64,000 bases of DNA from Coprousia sp963931435 (GCA_963931435.1 OZ007012.1:744001-808000); one strand, 5' to 3'. Counted from the first letter of the stretch, positions 18,390-27,145 are shown. Notes: generated from the sequence alone by a model not told the origin. Numbers and translations: made by a program.

Positions 18390-20453
18390 CTAGAAGGAGA
18401 AGAAATCGAACCGCGGCGGCAGCGCCTCGACCGCGTGCGCGCCCGGCTCCTCACCGAGTGCGCGGACGAGCTCGTCGGTCGTGTCGAGGATGTGCTCCCA
18501 GGAGAAGAACGTCTCGGCGGGCATGGCGAAGTGCTCGCAGATGAGCTCGCAGCCCCGGGGCACGATCGGGTGCATGAGCACCGTTGCCACGCGGAGCTCC
18601 AGGAAGGCGTCGCGCAGCGCCTGCGCCATGAGCGCATCGCCGCCGGCGGCATCCTCCTTCTGCGCCGCCTTGGCAGCCTTGCTCGCATCGCTCCAGCGCT
18701 TGTTGGCGGCGCGCAGGTAGGCGTCGCACACGCCGAGCGCGCGGTGGAACTCGAACCGGTGCACGGCGTCCTCGAAGGCGCGCACGACCTCCTGCGCGGC
18801 ACCTGTGACCCCGGGTGCGGCGTCGCCGGCCGGGATGCAGCCGGTGCGGACGGCGCTCGGGTCGCCCTCCTTCTCGGCTACGCCGTAGAAGCACGAGCGG
18901 GCGAGCCGGTTGAACACACCTGTGAGGAGCGCGCCCTCCTTGAGCACCGGATCGATCACGCGTTTGTCGTCGCGGGCCAGAAGCGGCGTGCCGTCCGGGT
19001 TCCTGCCCGTCTCACGCGTGTCGTAGGCCTTGGGCGAGAACGAGACCGGCTTCTCGCCCAGCCCGAGCGAGAGGAAATGCGCGCGCAGCTGCTCGGCGTC
19101 GTAGTGCTCGAGGAGCTCGGATGCCGGCGGCGGCGGAGTCTTGCTCGATGAGCTCGCCTTCTTGCCCATGTAGAGCACGTGGTAGTTGGCCACGAGCGTC
19201 GACTGCTGCATGCCGCAGCCGAGCGCCTCCCACAGCGCCGTCTGGGCGATGCCGTAGAAGTAGATATTGTCCTGACCGATGAACTGGTAGACGTGCGCCT
19301 CGGGCGAGCACCACCAGTCGCGCCAGTCGTCCGTGGCGTAGCGGTGGGCGCCGTCCTCCGCATCCGCGGCGAGCGCCGTCCGCGTGAAGCTGATGGGCGC
19401 CCACAGGCTCTCGGGCCAGACCCAGCAGGTGAGTCCCGAGCAGCCGCAGGTGCTGGGCACGGGCACGCCCCACTCGATGTTGCCCGTGATGCGGAACGGC
19501 ACGAGCGCCTTGCCCGAGCGGAAGCGCACCCCGCCCGCCTTGAGGACGGCGTGGGCCTCGTCGCGCTCGCGCCAGCTCGGGAAGGTCACGGTGAAGGACC
19601 CCTTGCCGCCCTCGGGCTCGGTCACGGTGTGCGCGGGGAGCTCGTCCTCGACGGCGTCGAAGGCCTCGCGGAACTTCATCTGGATGTAGAGCTGCGGCTC
19701 GCCGAGCCACTCCTCCATGGTCTTGACCACCACCGAGCGCACGGTCTCGTCGCCCTCCAGGCCAGAGGTGTAGCTCCGCAGGTAGTCGAGGTAGGCCGGC
19801 AGGTCGAAGTAGAGGTTCTCCACCGGGCGCAGCTCGGGGGTCTCGCCGGTGAGGGCCGAGACCGGGGCGATGAGCTCCTCGGGCTCGAACTGGTGCCCGA
19901 GGTCGCACTCGTCGGCGTAGGCCTTCTCGGATTTGCAGCCCTGGATGGGGCAGCGGCCGAGCACCTGGCGGCCGTTCAGGAACTGGCCCGCCTTGGGGTC
20001 GTAGAACTGCAGGGTCGAGCGTTTCTGGAGCACGCCGTGCTCCTGGAGGCGCATCAGGATCTCGTCGGTCACCTGCTTGTGCACGTGCGCGGCCGGCTCG
20101 AGGGCGCTCCCGCCGAAGAAGTCGGGCGCCACGTCGTAGCCGGCGAGCGTCGCCGCCTGGCGGTCGTGGTTCTCCTGCACGTAGTCCGAGATGCGCTTCT
20201 GGTAGCCCTGCTCGTCGTGCAGCTTGCGGTAGCTCTCCATGATGGGGGAACCGTAGCAGTCGGTGCCCGAGACGAAGAGCACGTTCTCGGCGCCGATGCG
20301 GTCGCGGAGGAACCGCGCGAAGAAGTCGGCGGGGATGAAGACGCCGCCCACGTGGCCGAAGTGCAGGTTCTTGTTGCCGTAGGGCATGCCGGCCGTGACG
20401 ACGGCGCGGCGCGGCCAGGCGGGGCGGGTGTCTTTGCTGAGTGTGCGTGCCAT
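18390..20453 (-). CDS. MetRS-like class I tRNA ligase with altered KMSKS motif
   Basis: 687 residues with methionyl-tRNA synthetase order: class I HIGH region PYGNKNLHFGHVGG, zinc-binding insert (CPIQGCKSEKAYADECDLGH), catalytic-domain end FIGQDNIYFYGIAQ, then an anticodon-binding helical domain. The KMSKS loop is replaced by KKASSSSKTPPPP, and the anticodon helix that in MetRS reads NxYIxxxxPW here reads NKRWSDASK. No C-terminal tRNA-binding EMAP domain. The frame is intact and codon use normal. It may be a divergent functional MetRS or a paralogue with a changed job; a normal metG elsewhere would decide. Confidence 0.8.
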   Translation of the reverse strand: MARTLSKDTRPAWPRRAVVTAGMPYGNKNLHFGHVGGVFIPADFFARFLRDRIGAENVLFVSGTDCYGSPIMESYRKLHDEQGYQKRISDYVQENHDRQAATLAGYDVAPDFFGGSALEPAAHVHKQVTDEILMRLQEHGVLQKRSTLQFYDPKAGQFLNGRQVLGRCPIQGCKSEKAYADECDLGHQFEPEELIAPVSALTGETPELRPVENLYFDLPAYLDYLRSYTSGLEGDETVRSVVVKTMEEWLGEPQLYIQMKFREAFDAVEDELPAHTVTEPEGGKGSFTVTFPSWRERDEAHAVLKAGGVRFRSGKALVPFRITGNIEWGVPVPSTCGCSGLTCWVWPESLWAPISFTRTALAADAEDGAHRYATDDWRDWWCSPEAHVYQFIGQDNIYFYGIAQTALWEALGCGMQQSTLVANYHVLYMGKKASSSSKTPPPPASELLEHYDAEQLRAHFLSLGLGEKPVSFSPKAYDTRETGRNPDGTPLLARDDKRVIDPVLKEGALLTGVFNRLARSCFYGVAEKEGDPSAVRTGCIPAGDAAPGVTGAAQEVVRAFEDAVHRFEFHRALGVCDAYLRAANKRWSDASKAAKAAQKEDAAGGDALMAQALRDAFLELRVATVLMHPIVPRGCELICEHFAMPAETFFSWEHILDTTDELVRALGEEPGAHAVEALPPRFDFFSF

Positions 20454-20577
20454 AAGCGCAGCTCCCTGGACTTGAGATCGGGGTCGTGTCGCGCGCCGCG
20501 CGAGGGCGCGCGTCGCAGCCCTTCATTATGGCACATGAGGGGTCCGATGCGGCCGCATTGCTGCTATGCTACGGTTC

Positions 20578-21228
20578 ATGATCGAGATTTCCAGCATACA
20601 CACGTTCGAGGACCGCGGCTTCCAGCGCGGCATGGTGCGCGCATCGGCCGTCGTCGCGGTCGCGGGCGCCGTGCTGGGGGCGGCGTGGTTTTTCACGGGC
20701 GCCCCCGGCGCCCTGGGGCTGCCCCCGGCGGAGGTCGGCGCCGTCGTGCGCGGCGAGGGGTCCTGTTGGCTGGGCCTGCCGCCCCTCGTCTGGTGGCTCG
20801 CCTGCGGCGCGGCGGGCTGCTTCGCTGCGCTGGCTGCCCACGAGCTGGTGCACGGCGTCCTCTTCAAGCTGTTCGCGCCCGCCGGCGCCCGGGTGAGCTT
20901 CGGCGCCGACTGGAAGGCCGGCATGCTCTACGCCTGCGCCGAGGACGTCGTCTACACGCGTGCGCAGTACCTGGTCATCGCGCTCGCTCCCACGGTGGTC
21001 GTGACGGCGCTTCTTCTGCTTCTGGGGATGGCGAGCGGCTGGCCCGTGCTGTGGTACGCGGTCGCGGTCCTGCATCTCTCCGGCTGCACGGGCGACTGGG
21101 GCTACGTCGCGGCGATCGCGCGCGATCCCCGCATCATGTGGTGCGAGGACACCGAATGGGGCGTGCGCTTCTACGGCGAGGGCGAGGCGCCGCGCGAGGC
21201 CGCTTCCGGCGCGGAGGTGCGCCCATGA
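20578..21228 (+). CDS. DUF3267-type membrane protein with HELVHG motif
   Basis: About 216 residues with four membrane helices (near 18-36, 58-80, 122-140, 148-165). The second helix ends in AAHELVHGVLF, an HExxH zinc-metallopeptidase motif typical of the DUF3267 family. Substrate unknown. No ribosome site is visible before either candidate ATG (20566 or 20578); an extended -10 TGCTATGCT lies at 20562-20570, so the mRNA may begin at or next to ATG 20578 (leaderless). The stop overlaps the queH start (ATGA). Confidence 0.75.
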   Translation: MIEISSIHTFEDRGFQRGMVRASAVVAVAGAVLGAAWFFTGAPGALGLPPAEVGAVVRGEGSCWLGLPPLVWWLACGAAGCFAALAAHELVHGVLFKLFAPAGARVSFGADWKAGMLYACAEDVVYTRAQYLVIALAPTVVVTALLLLLGMASGWPVLWYAVAVLHLSGCTGDWGYVAAIARDPRIMWCEDTEWGVRFYGEGEAPREAASGAEVRP

Positions 21229-21800
21229 CGCGCCTGCTGCTGCACGCCTGCTGCGCGCCGTGCTCGCTGGAGCCGGTGCGCCTGCTGGTCGAGGAGGGCT
21301 TTGAGCCCACGATCTGCTGGACCAACCCCAACATCCAGCCACTTGAAGAGCATGGGCGCCGCTTGGAGGAGCTCCGCCGCTGGTGCGCCGCCAACGCCAT
21401 CCCGCTCATCGAGGCGGGGGAGGACCGCGCCCGCTGGGAGCGCGCCGTGGCGCCCATCGGCGCGCGGCAGCGCGAGCGCCGGTGCCGCGCGTGCTACGCG
21501 CTGCGCCTGGCGGAGGCGTGCCGCGTGGCGGAGGAGGAGGGGTTCGCCCACATCGCCACGACGCTCGCCGTCTCGCCCTACCAGCTCTTCGAGACCTGCA
21601 ACGAGGTGCTCGAGCGCCTCGCCCGCGCGCACGGCCTCACACCGGTGATCCGCGATTTCCGGCCGTGGTACCCTGAGGCGACGCGCCGCTCGCGCGAACT
21701 CGGCATGTACCGCCAGAACTACTGCGGCTGCCGCTTCTCCGCGGCGGAGGCGGCACTCGACCGGGCGCGGCTGAGAGACGAGCGCAAGGCCGGACGGTAG
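21225..21800 (+). CDS. queH: epoxyqueuosine reductase QueH
   Basis: 191 residues. LLLHACCAPCSLEPVRLL carries the QueH CCxPC motif (Cys9, 10, 13), followed by RCRACYALRL (CxxCY) and a C-terminal QNYCGCRFS. QueH is the iron-sulfur enzyme unrelated to QueG that makes queuosine from epoxyqueuosine in tRNA. Translationally coupled to the HELVHG gene by a four-base overlap. queA (23346) and tgt (28489) on the same strand complete the last three steps of the pathway. Confidence 0.93.
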   Translation: MTRLLLHACCAPCSLEPVRLLVEEGFEPTICWTNPNIQPLEEHGRRLEELRRWCAANAIPLIEAGEDRARWERAVAPIGARQRERRCRACYALRLAEACRVAEEEGFAHIATTLAVSPYQLFETCNEVLERLARAHGLTPVIRDFRPWYPEATRRSRELGMYRQNYCGCRFSAAEAALDRARLRDERKAGR

Positions 21801-21861
21801 GCGAGACACGGCATATCTGAGGTGCCCGGGCATGCCGGGCGGAGCGAAGGGGAGGCGGCCT

Positions 21862-23319
21862 ATGGGCGAGCACACAGGTGGGGCGGCAATTCGGAGGGCG
21901 CCGCGGGGGCAGCGACGCGGGTTCGTTCTCGCGGTCATTCTCTGCATGACCTTCATGGAGATTCTCGACGGCACGATCGTCAACGTCGCGCTGCCCTCCA
22001 TGCAGGTCGAGCTCGGGGTCGACATGGCGCAGATCCAGTGGGTCACGAGCATCTACAGCATCGTCACCTGCGCGGCGCTCCTCGTCTTCGGGCGCTTGGG
22101 CGATATGTTCGGCAAGGTGCGGATCTTCCAGATCGGCGTGGTGCTCTTCACCGTCGGCTCGGCCCTCTGCGCACTCTCGGGCACGCTCGAGATGCTCGTG
22201 CTCGCCCGCGCGGTGCAGTCGCTCGGAGGCGCCGCCTCGCTTGCCAACAACCAGGGCATCATAACCGAGACCTTCCCCGATGGCCGCGGCCGCGCGCTCG
22301 GCCTCGTGGCCACCGTCACGGCGCTCGGCGCCATGTGCGGCCCCACGCTCGGCGGCCTCATCGTCGCCGCGTTGCCGTGGGAGTTCATCTTCATCATCAA
22401 CATCCCCATCGGCCTCCTGTCGTTCGCCGTGGGGCTCCGCGTGCTCACCAATCGGCGCCCGGAGCGGCATCCGTCGTTCGACGCGCTGGGCGCGGCGCTG
22501 CTCGTGCCCTCGATCCTCCTCATCTTCTTCGCCATCACCGAGATGGAGCGCGGCATCACCCCGGTCAACGTCCTTCTGCTCGTGGTGGGCGCGGCGCTCC
22601 TCGTCGCGTTCGTGGTGGTGGAGAACCACGCCACGTCGCCCCTCGTCACGCTCGGGGTCTTCCGCGACCCGCGCTTCGTGATCGACCTCGTCAACATGGT
22701 GCTCGTCTTCCTCGCCATGAGCGCCTTCACGTTCATCTTCCCGTACTACCTGCAGGAGGCGCGCGGCATCGCCGTGGGCGTCTCGGGACTCATCCTGGCC
22801 TGCTACCCGCTCGTCAACTCCATCTGCGGGCCCATCTCGGGCGCGATCTCCGACAAGGTGGGCTGCGAGCGCCCCACGCTCATCGGGCAGACCATCTACA
22901 CCTGCGGACTCGTGATCATGGGATTCGTCACGGTGGATACGCCGCTCATCGTCCTCATCCCCTGCATCATGTTCACCTCGCTCGGCAGCTCGATCTTCCA
23001 GGCGCCCAACAACTCCATGGTCATGGGCCACGCGCCCGAGGGCGCGCTCGGCTTCGTCGGGTCGCTCGGCAACCTCATGCGCTACCTCGGCCAGTCGCTC
23101 GGCATCACGGTGGGCTCGGCGCTGCTCTACGGCGGCATGTCCGCGTCCATCGGCTATCCCGTGACGAGCTACGTGGAGGGCCGGCCCGATGTCTTCATGG
23201 ACGGCATGCACACGGCCTTTCACGTGCTGGCGGCCATCGTGGCGCTGAGCGTGGTGCTCGCCCTCGTGCGCGAGTGGTTGAACCACCGCGACCGCTCGGC
23301 GTATGATAGCCCGGCATAG
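21862..23319 (+). CDS. MFS drug-type exporter, DHA2 family (14 helices)
   Basis: 485 residues. LDGTIVNVALPSM in helix 1 is the DHA2 (EmrB/QacA) motif D1; motif A is GRLGDMFGKVRIF; motif C lies around GPTLGGLI. Fourteen hydrophobic segments are countable. Likely proton-driven export of hydrophobic compounds. ATG 21862 is chosen because AAGGGGAGG lies seven bases before it. Sits between queH and queA but has no evident part in queuosine synthesis. Confidence 0.9.
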   Translation: MGEHTGGAAIRRAPRGQRRGFVLAVILCMTFMEILDGTIVNVALPSMQVELGVDMAQIQWVTSIYSIVTCAALLVFGRLGDMFGKVRIFQIGVVLFTVGSALCALSGTLEMLVLARAVQSLGGAASLANNQGIITETFPDGRGRALGLVATVTALGAMCGPTLGGLIVAALPWEFIFIINIPIGLLSFAVGLRVLTNRRPERHPSFDALGAALLVPSILLIFFAITEMERGITPVNVLLLVVGAALLVAFVVVENHATSPLVTLGVFRDPRFVIDLVNMVLVFLAMSAFTFIFPYYLQEARGIAVGVSGLILACYPLVNSICGPISGAISDKVGCERPTLIGQTIYTCGLVIMGFVTVDTPLIVLIPCIMFTSLGSSIFQAPNNSMVMGHAPEGALGFVGSLGNLMRYLGQSLGITVGSALLYGGMSASIGYPVTSYVEGRPDVFMDGMHTAFHVLAAIVALSVVLALVREWLNHRDRSAYDSPA

Positions 23320-23345
23320 GATGGCGTTGAGAACGAGGGAAGCCC

Positions 23346-24569
23346 ATGCGCACCGATGATTTTGATTACGACCTGCCCGAGGAGCTGATCGCCCAGGCAC
23401 CGGCCGAGCCGCGCGACTCCTGCCGCCTGCTCGTGCTGCATCGCGGCGAGCCCCTCTCCACCACGGGTGAGGCCGTGCCGCTTGAGAGCGGCGGCTCCGT
23501 GGAGCACCGGCACTTCTACGACATCATCGACTACATCGAGCCAGGCGACGTGCTCGTCATCAACAAGACGCGCGTCATGCCGGCGCGCCTCGTCGGCCGC
23601 AAGGCCGGCACGGGCGGCGTGGCCGAGACGCTCCTGCTCAAGCGCCGCGAGGACGTCGACGCGCTCGGGCGCGTGTGGGAGTGCCTCGTCAACCCGGGTC
23701 GCCGCCTCAAGCCCGGTGCGGTGATCGAGTACCGCGCCGGCGGCCCGCACGCGCCCGAGACCGCGCCGGTGGTGCTCACGGGCGAGGTCGTGGATTTCGT
23801 GCCGGAGAGCCGCGGCGGGCGCCTCGTGCGCTTCACACCCGAGGGTGCGGGCGCGGACGGCCGCCCGCGCACGCTCGACGAGGCGATCCATGCGGCCGGC
23901 CACGTGCCGCTGCCGCCCTACATCACCGACTACCAGGGAGACCCGGAGAAGTACCAGACCGTCTACGCCATGAAGGAGGAGCACTCCGCGGCGGCGCCCA
24001 CGGCTGGCCTGCACTTCACCCCGGAACTCATGCGGCGCATCGAGGAGAAGGGCGCCCGCTTCGCCGCGGTGGAGCTCGAGGTGGGTATCGACACCTTCCG
24101 CCTGGTGGAGGAGGACGACCCCACCCAGCATGTCATGCACACTGAGCGCTACCACGTGCCGGCCGAGGTCGTGGAGGCCGTGCACGAGGCCAAGCGCAAG
24201 GGGCACCGCGTGATCGCAGTGGGCACGACGGCGGTGCGCTCGCTCGAGAGCGCCTTCGATCCCGATGCCCCCGCCGCCGAGCCCGCTATGGTGGCCCGGC
24301 GCTTCGAGGGCCGCGCCGACGGGGCCGACATGCTCGGCCGCGGCGACATCACGGTGCGCGAGAACGCCACGACCGACCTCTACCTCATGCCGGGCTCGAC
24401 CTACCACGTGGTGGATGCGCTCATCACCAACTTCCACGTGCCGCGCTCCACGCTCATGATGCTCGTGTCGGCCTTCGCCACGCGCGAACAGATCATGGAC
24501 GCCTACGCGGCGGCGGTGGAGGAGCGCTACCGCTTCTTCTCCTTCGGCGACGCGATGCTTATCGAGTAG
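23346..24569 (+). CDS. queA: S-adenosylmethionine:tRNA ribosyltransferase-isomerase QueA
   Basis: Moves the ribosyl part of SAM to preQ1 in tRNA to give epoxyqueuosine. MRTDDFDYDLPEELIAQAPAEPRD, LVINKTRVMPARL, SAAAPTAGLHFTPEL, VGTTAVRSLES and TNFHVPRSTLMMLVSAFA are all QueA signatures. At 407 residues it is about 50 longer than the Escherichia coli enzyme; extra residues sit near 64-85 and 318-340. Acts between tgt (28489) and queH (21225). Confidence 0.96.
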   Translation: MRTDDFDYDLPEELIAQAPAEPRDSCRLLVLHRGEPLSTTGEAVPLESGGSVEHRHFYDIIDYIEPGDVLVINKTRVMPARLVGRKAGTGGVAETLLLKRREDVDALGRVWECLVNPGRRLKPGAVIEYRAGGPHAPETAPVVLTGEVVDFVPESRGGRLVRFTPEGAGADGRPRTLDEAIHAAGHVPLPPYITDYQGDPEKYQTVYAMKEEHSAAAPTAGLHFTPELMRRIEEKGARFAAVELEVGIDTFRLVEEDDPTQHVMHTERYHVPAEVVEAVHEAKRKGHRVIAVGTTAVRSLESAFDPDAPAAEPAMVARRFEGRADGADMLGRGDITVRENATTDLYLMPGSTYHVVDALITNFHVPRSTLMMLVSAFATREQIMDAYAAAVEERYRFFSFGDAMLIE

Positions 24570-24730
24570 GAGGGCGCGGCGCCATCGGTCCGCTCGCGGG
24601 CGGTTTTCGACCGCTCGCGGAGAAGGGGAAAAACTACGTGGTGAGGGAATACTTTGCCTGCGCACGGGGATAATCGGGTTGAACAGAAAACGTCGCAACG
24701 TTACCGCGACCGGAGCAGGAGGTGGTTCCC

Positions 24731-24793
24731 ATGGGCGCAGATCAAATAGCAACAGCCGGTGGGCGCGCCGCTTGCGAGGCCGAGGTCAAGTAG
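24731..24793 (+). CDS. candidate 20-residue peptide with strong ribosome site
   Basis: AGGAGGT (24717-24723) stands seven bases before ATG; the peptide reads MGADQIATAGGRAACEAEVK and then TAG. GATAAT (24669-24674) could be the -10 of its transcript and a perfect terminator lies at 24949-24975. It could be a leader peptide or the coding part of a small RNA; there is no known family. The rest of 24570-24948 holds a GCGACCGatgagGCGGTCGC-like hairpin (24844-24862) but no other recognisable gene. Confidence 0.35.
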   Translation: MGADQIATAGGRAACEAEVK

Positions 24794-24948
24794 TTCGCGG
24801 GCGCGGCTCGATGGCCCGACGTTTACCCGACGTGAGACAGGGTGCGACCGATGAGGCGGTCGCAGGGCAGCCCGCCAATGGCAAGCATATTCGCATCTGC
24901 TTCTTCGGTAGTGGATTCGAGGGGATTCCAAAGTACAGTTAAAGGCAG

Positions 24949-24975
24949 GGCGGCTCCGAGAGGAGCCGCCTTTTT
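24949..24975 (+). terminator. intrinsic terminator
   Basis: GGCGGCTCC (24949-24957), loop GAGA, GGAGCCGCC (24962-24970) and TTTTT. One of the best terminators in the window, ending a transcript from the 24.6-24.95 kb stretch where no normal gene is seen. Confidence 0.85.
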
Positions 24976-25080
24976 GTGTGCCGCCCTTTCTACCCCATGC
25001 GTCTCATGGCGCGGACCAGCGAGCACTTCGGACCGTGCCCCAGTCCCGCCGCGCGGCTCATCGCACGTCCTGCCACCCTG

Positions 25081-25115
25081 TTCATTGACATGTACCCCCG
25101 TTCATTGACATGTAC
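25081..25115. repeat. direct repeat of a 15-base motif
   Basis: TTCATTGACATGTAC occurs at 25081-25095 and again at 25101-25115, 20 bases apart. The second copy overlaps the left end of the palindromic element at 25111. Each contains TTGACA, so it could also serve as a -35 box. Confidence 0.7.
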
Positions 25116-25270
25116 AGAAACTCGAGTTGGGAATAGTTTAGGGAACAGGTTAGTGAACAACTCGCAAAGGGCCTGGTAAATACAGGGTGTCATTTTATGA
25201 TTATAGGCACGATCTGTCCATTTCGCCGCCTTCAGTGCACTAACCTGTTCCCTGAACGGGTTTCTGTACA
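25111..25270. mobile_element. MITE-like palindromic element, 160 bp
   Basis: Outer arms TGTACAGAAAC (25111-25121) and GTTTCTGTACA (25260-25270) are perfect inverted repeats; inner arms AGGGAACAGGTTAGTG (25140-25155) and CACTAACCTGTTCCCT (25238-25253) are also perfect. The core is clearly more A+T rich than surrounding DNA and codes for nothing recognisable. This is the shape of a miniature inverted-repeat element or of paired recombination sites. No target duplication was found. The remaining part of the 24976-25349 gap is featureless. Confidence 0.65.
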
Positions 25271-25349
25271 TAACGCGGCTCGTGCCACAGGGACCGTGGT
25301 GGGCGTGGATGCATTAACGGCGCCGTAGGGACCTGTTGTCGGCGGGGTC

Positions 25350-26801
25350 CTACAACAGGAACGCGACGATTGCCACGATGATGATCACGATGGCGATGAT
25401 CCCGGCGATGGCGGCGCCGAACCGCAGCCGCGAGGCACGCGTGCGCTCGCGCACGGCGTGCTCGGCGGCGGCGAGCGTCTCGACCTCGCGCGCCTGCTCG
25501 GCGCGCTCCGCGCGATCGGCCTCGAGGCGCGCGGCGATGGTCTCGGTCACCTCGGGATGCGCGTGGATGTCCTCCGCCTCGTCGATGAGCGCCTGAGCGG
25601 CCTTCGCCTCCTCATCGGCGGCCGCCTCGGCATCGGCCTGCTCGCGCTTCGCCTTCTCCTGATCGGAGATGGCCCCCTTCAGCGTGCGCTGGCGCTCCTG
25701 CGCCTCCTTCTTGGCGGTCTGGTAGGCGTCGCGGGCGCCGTCGGCGGCGACGGTCGCCTCGCGGAACGCCTTCTTGGCGGCGTCGATGGGCTTCTCGTTC
25801 TCCGCGACGGCCGCCTGAGCCGCCTCGATGGCGGCGTCCAGCTCGGCGGTGATGCGGGGCAGGTCGGCCTGTGCGCGGCGCAGCTCGTCGGCGGCGTTCG
25901 AGATCTCGGCCTCGAGCTCCTGCGAGCGGACGTTGTAGGCGGCGGGGTTGGCCGAGGGGTTGCGCTGGATCTCGGCGAACTCGTCGCGCAGCGAAGCCAG
26001 CCGCGCCGACGCGGTGTCCACGGCGGATTGGGCGGCGCTGACGCCCTGCGTGCGCTCGGTCTGGGCGTTCTCCAGGTTGCGCTTGGCGTCATCGAGGCGC
26101 CTCTGCAGCCGCGCGCCCTGCTCGCGCGCCGATGCCTCCTGCGCCTCGGCGGAATCGACCGCCGCCTTGAGGCGCTTCTCGGTTTGGGCGTCGTCGTCCT
26201 TCATGTGCTTGAGCTGGTCCTTGAGCGCGTCGACCTGCTTGGCGGTGGCTTGCTGCTGGGCGCGCGCGGCCTCGGCGGCGGCTTCGGCCGTCTTCCGCTT
26301 CGCCGTCTGGTCTGCGATGATGGCGTGGTAGTTAGCCGCGACCTCGCGACGGTGCGCAAGCTCCTCCTCGGCGTCGGCGATGGAGCGCTCGAGCGCCTCG
26401 AGCTGCCCGCGCGCCTCGGCGTGCGCGCGCTTGGCCGCGCTCATCTCGCGCACGGCGCCCACGCCCTCCTGGAAGAACGCGCCCACGGCACCCGCCGCCT
26501 CGGCCACGCCCTCGGCGACGTTGCGCTCGGCTTCGGGCGCGGCGGCATCCTCATGTGCGGGCTGCGAAGCGTCGATGTCGCCTGCTGGTTCCAGTGCGCT
26601 TTGCGTCCCGTCTGCCTCCTCTGCGGAGGTCGCGGGCACGGCGGCGCGGCCGTCAGCCGTCTCGGCGTCCGATGCGCCGACCGCCTTCGCCGCATCGGCG
26701 GCACCGGGCTCCTCCTCAGCGGTGCCGGTGCTCCCCGAGGCGGAACGCGCCATCTCAGTTGGCTCGTATTCATCGTCATATGCTTCATATCGATCGGTCA
26801 T
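25350..26801 (-). CDS. tail-anchored long coiled-coil protein
   Basis: 483 residues: acidic, disordered N-terminus (1-95), then about 350 residues of Ala/Glu/Arg/Lys/Gln heptads (about 110-455), then one hydrophobic helix at the very C-terminus (AAIAGIIAIVIIIVAIVAFLL, with three more residues at the end not shown here). No signal peptide, so the coiled coil should lie in the cytoplasm, anchored by its tail. Function unknown; such proteins act as scaffolds or in division and envelope organisation. GGGGG is ten bases before ATG and TATAAT at 26866-26861 on the same strand is a likely -10 box. Confidence 0.8.
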   Translation of the reverse strand: MTDRYEAYDDEYEPTEMARSASGSTGTAEEEPGAADAAKAVGASDAETADGRAAVPATSAEEADGTQSALEPAGDIDASQPAHEDAAAPEAERNVAEGVAEAAGAVGAFFQEGVGAVREMSAAKRAHAEARGQLEALERSIADAEEELAHRREVAANYHAIIADQTAKRKTAEAAAEAARAQQQATAKQVDALKDQLKHMKDDDAQTEKRLKAAVDSAEAQEASAREQGARLQRRLDDAKRNLENAQTERTQGVSAAQSAVDTASARLASLRDEFAEIQRNPSANPAAYNVRSQELEAEISNAADELRRAQADLPRITAELDAAIEAAQAAVAENEKPIDAAKKAFREATVAADGARDAYQTAKKEAQERQRTLKGAISDQEKAKREQADAEAAADEEAKAAQALIDEAEDIHAHPEVTETIAARLEADRAERAEQAREVETLAAAEHAVRERTRASRLRFGAAIAGIIAIVIIIVAIVAFLL

Positions 26802-26907
26802 GCGTGGTCTACCCCCATCGCGCTGCGTCGTTGTTCGGTTGCTCGGTACGTTCTGCTCCCATTATAAGCGCCCAGTGGGGGATGCCGCCGCTTGGCGGCT
26901 TCAAGGT

Positions 26908-26979
26908 GTTCCCGTGTGCCATATCGTCACGTTCGGAGCCCGTACGCCGTTCGAATGTGGCGACGCCGCACACGGGAAC
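26908..26979. repeat. 72-bp palindromic element
   Basis: GTTCCCGTGTGC (26908-26919) and GCACACGGGAAC (26968-26979) are perfect; inside, CACGTTCG and CGAATGTG pair with one wobble. Lies in the 375-base gap 26802-27176, which otherwise shows only the upstream region of the coiled-coil gene. Confidence 0.6.
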
Positions 26980-27145
26980 CATTTAGCGGTTGGTGGGCTG
27001 TGAGGCGGTCCCCATCGCTATGAGGGGCGCGCCCTTGCATCTTGCGCCAGCGTCAGCGCTTCCTTGCCGAGGGCTCCTTGCCGTCGCTTCGTTTGGCTTT
27101 CTTCTGCTCCTGCTCGCGTCGTTCTTTCGCGTATAGGGGTGAATC

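Noticed and set aside
24905..24935. tRNA/tmRNA T-arm-like sequence
   Set aside because: The sequence GTGGATTCGAGGGGATTCCA looks like a T-loop at first sight, but no acceptor stem, anticodon arm or CCA end can be built around it.
24880..24942. Fmt-like stretch IRICFFGSGFEGIP
   Set aside because: It resembles the first residues of methionyl-tRNA formyltransferase but ends at a stop after 17 residues and has no ribosome site; too short to call a remnant.
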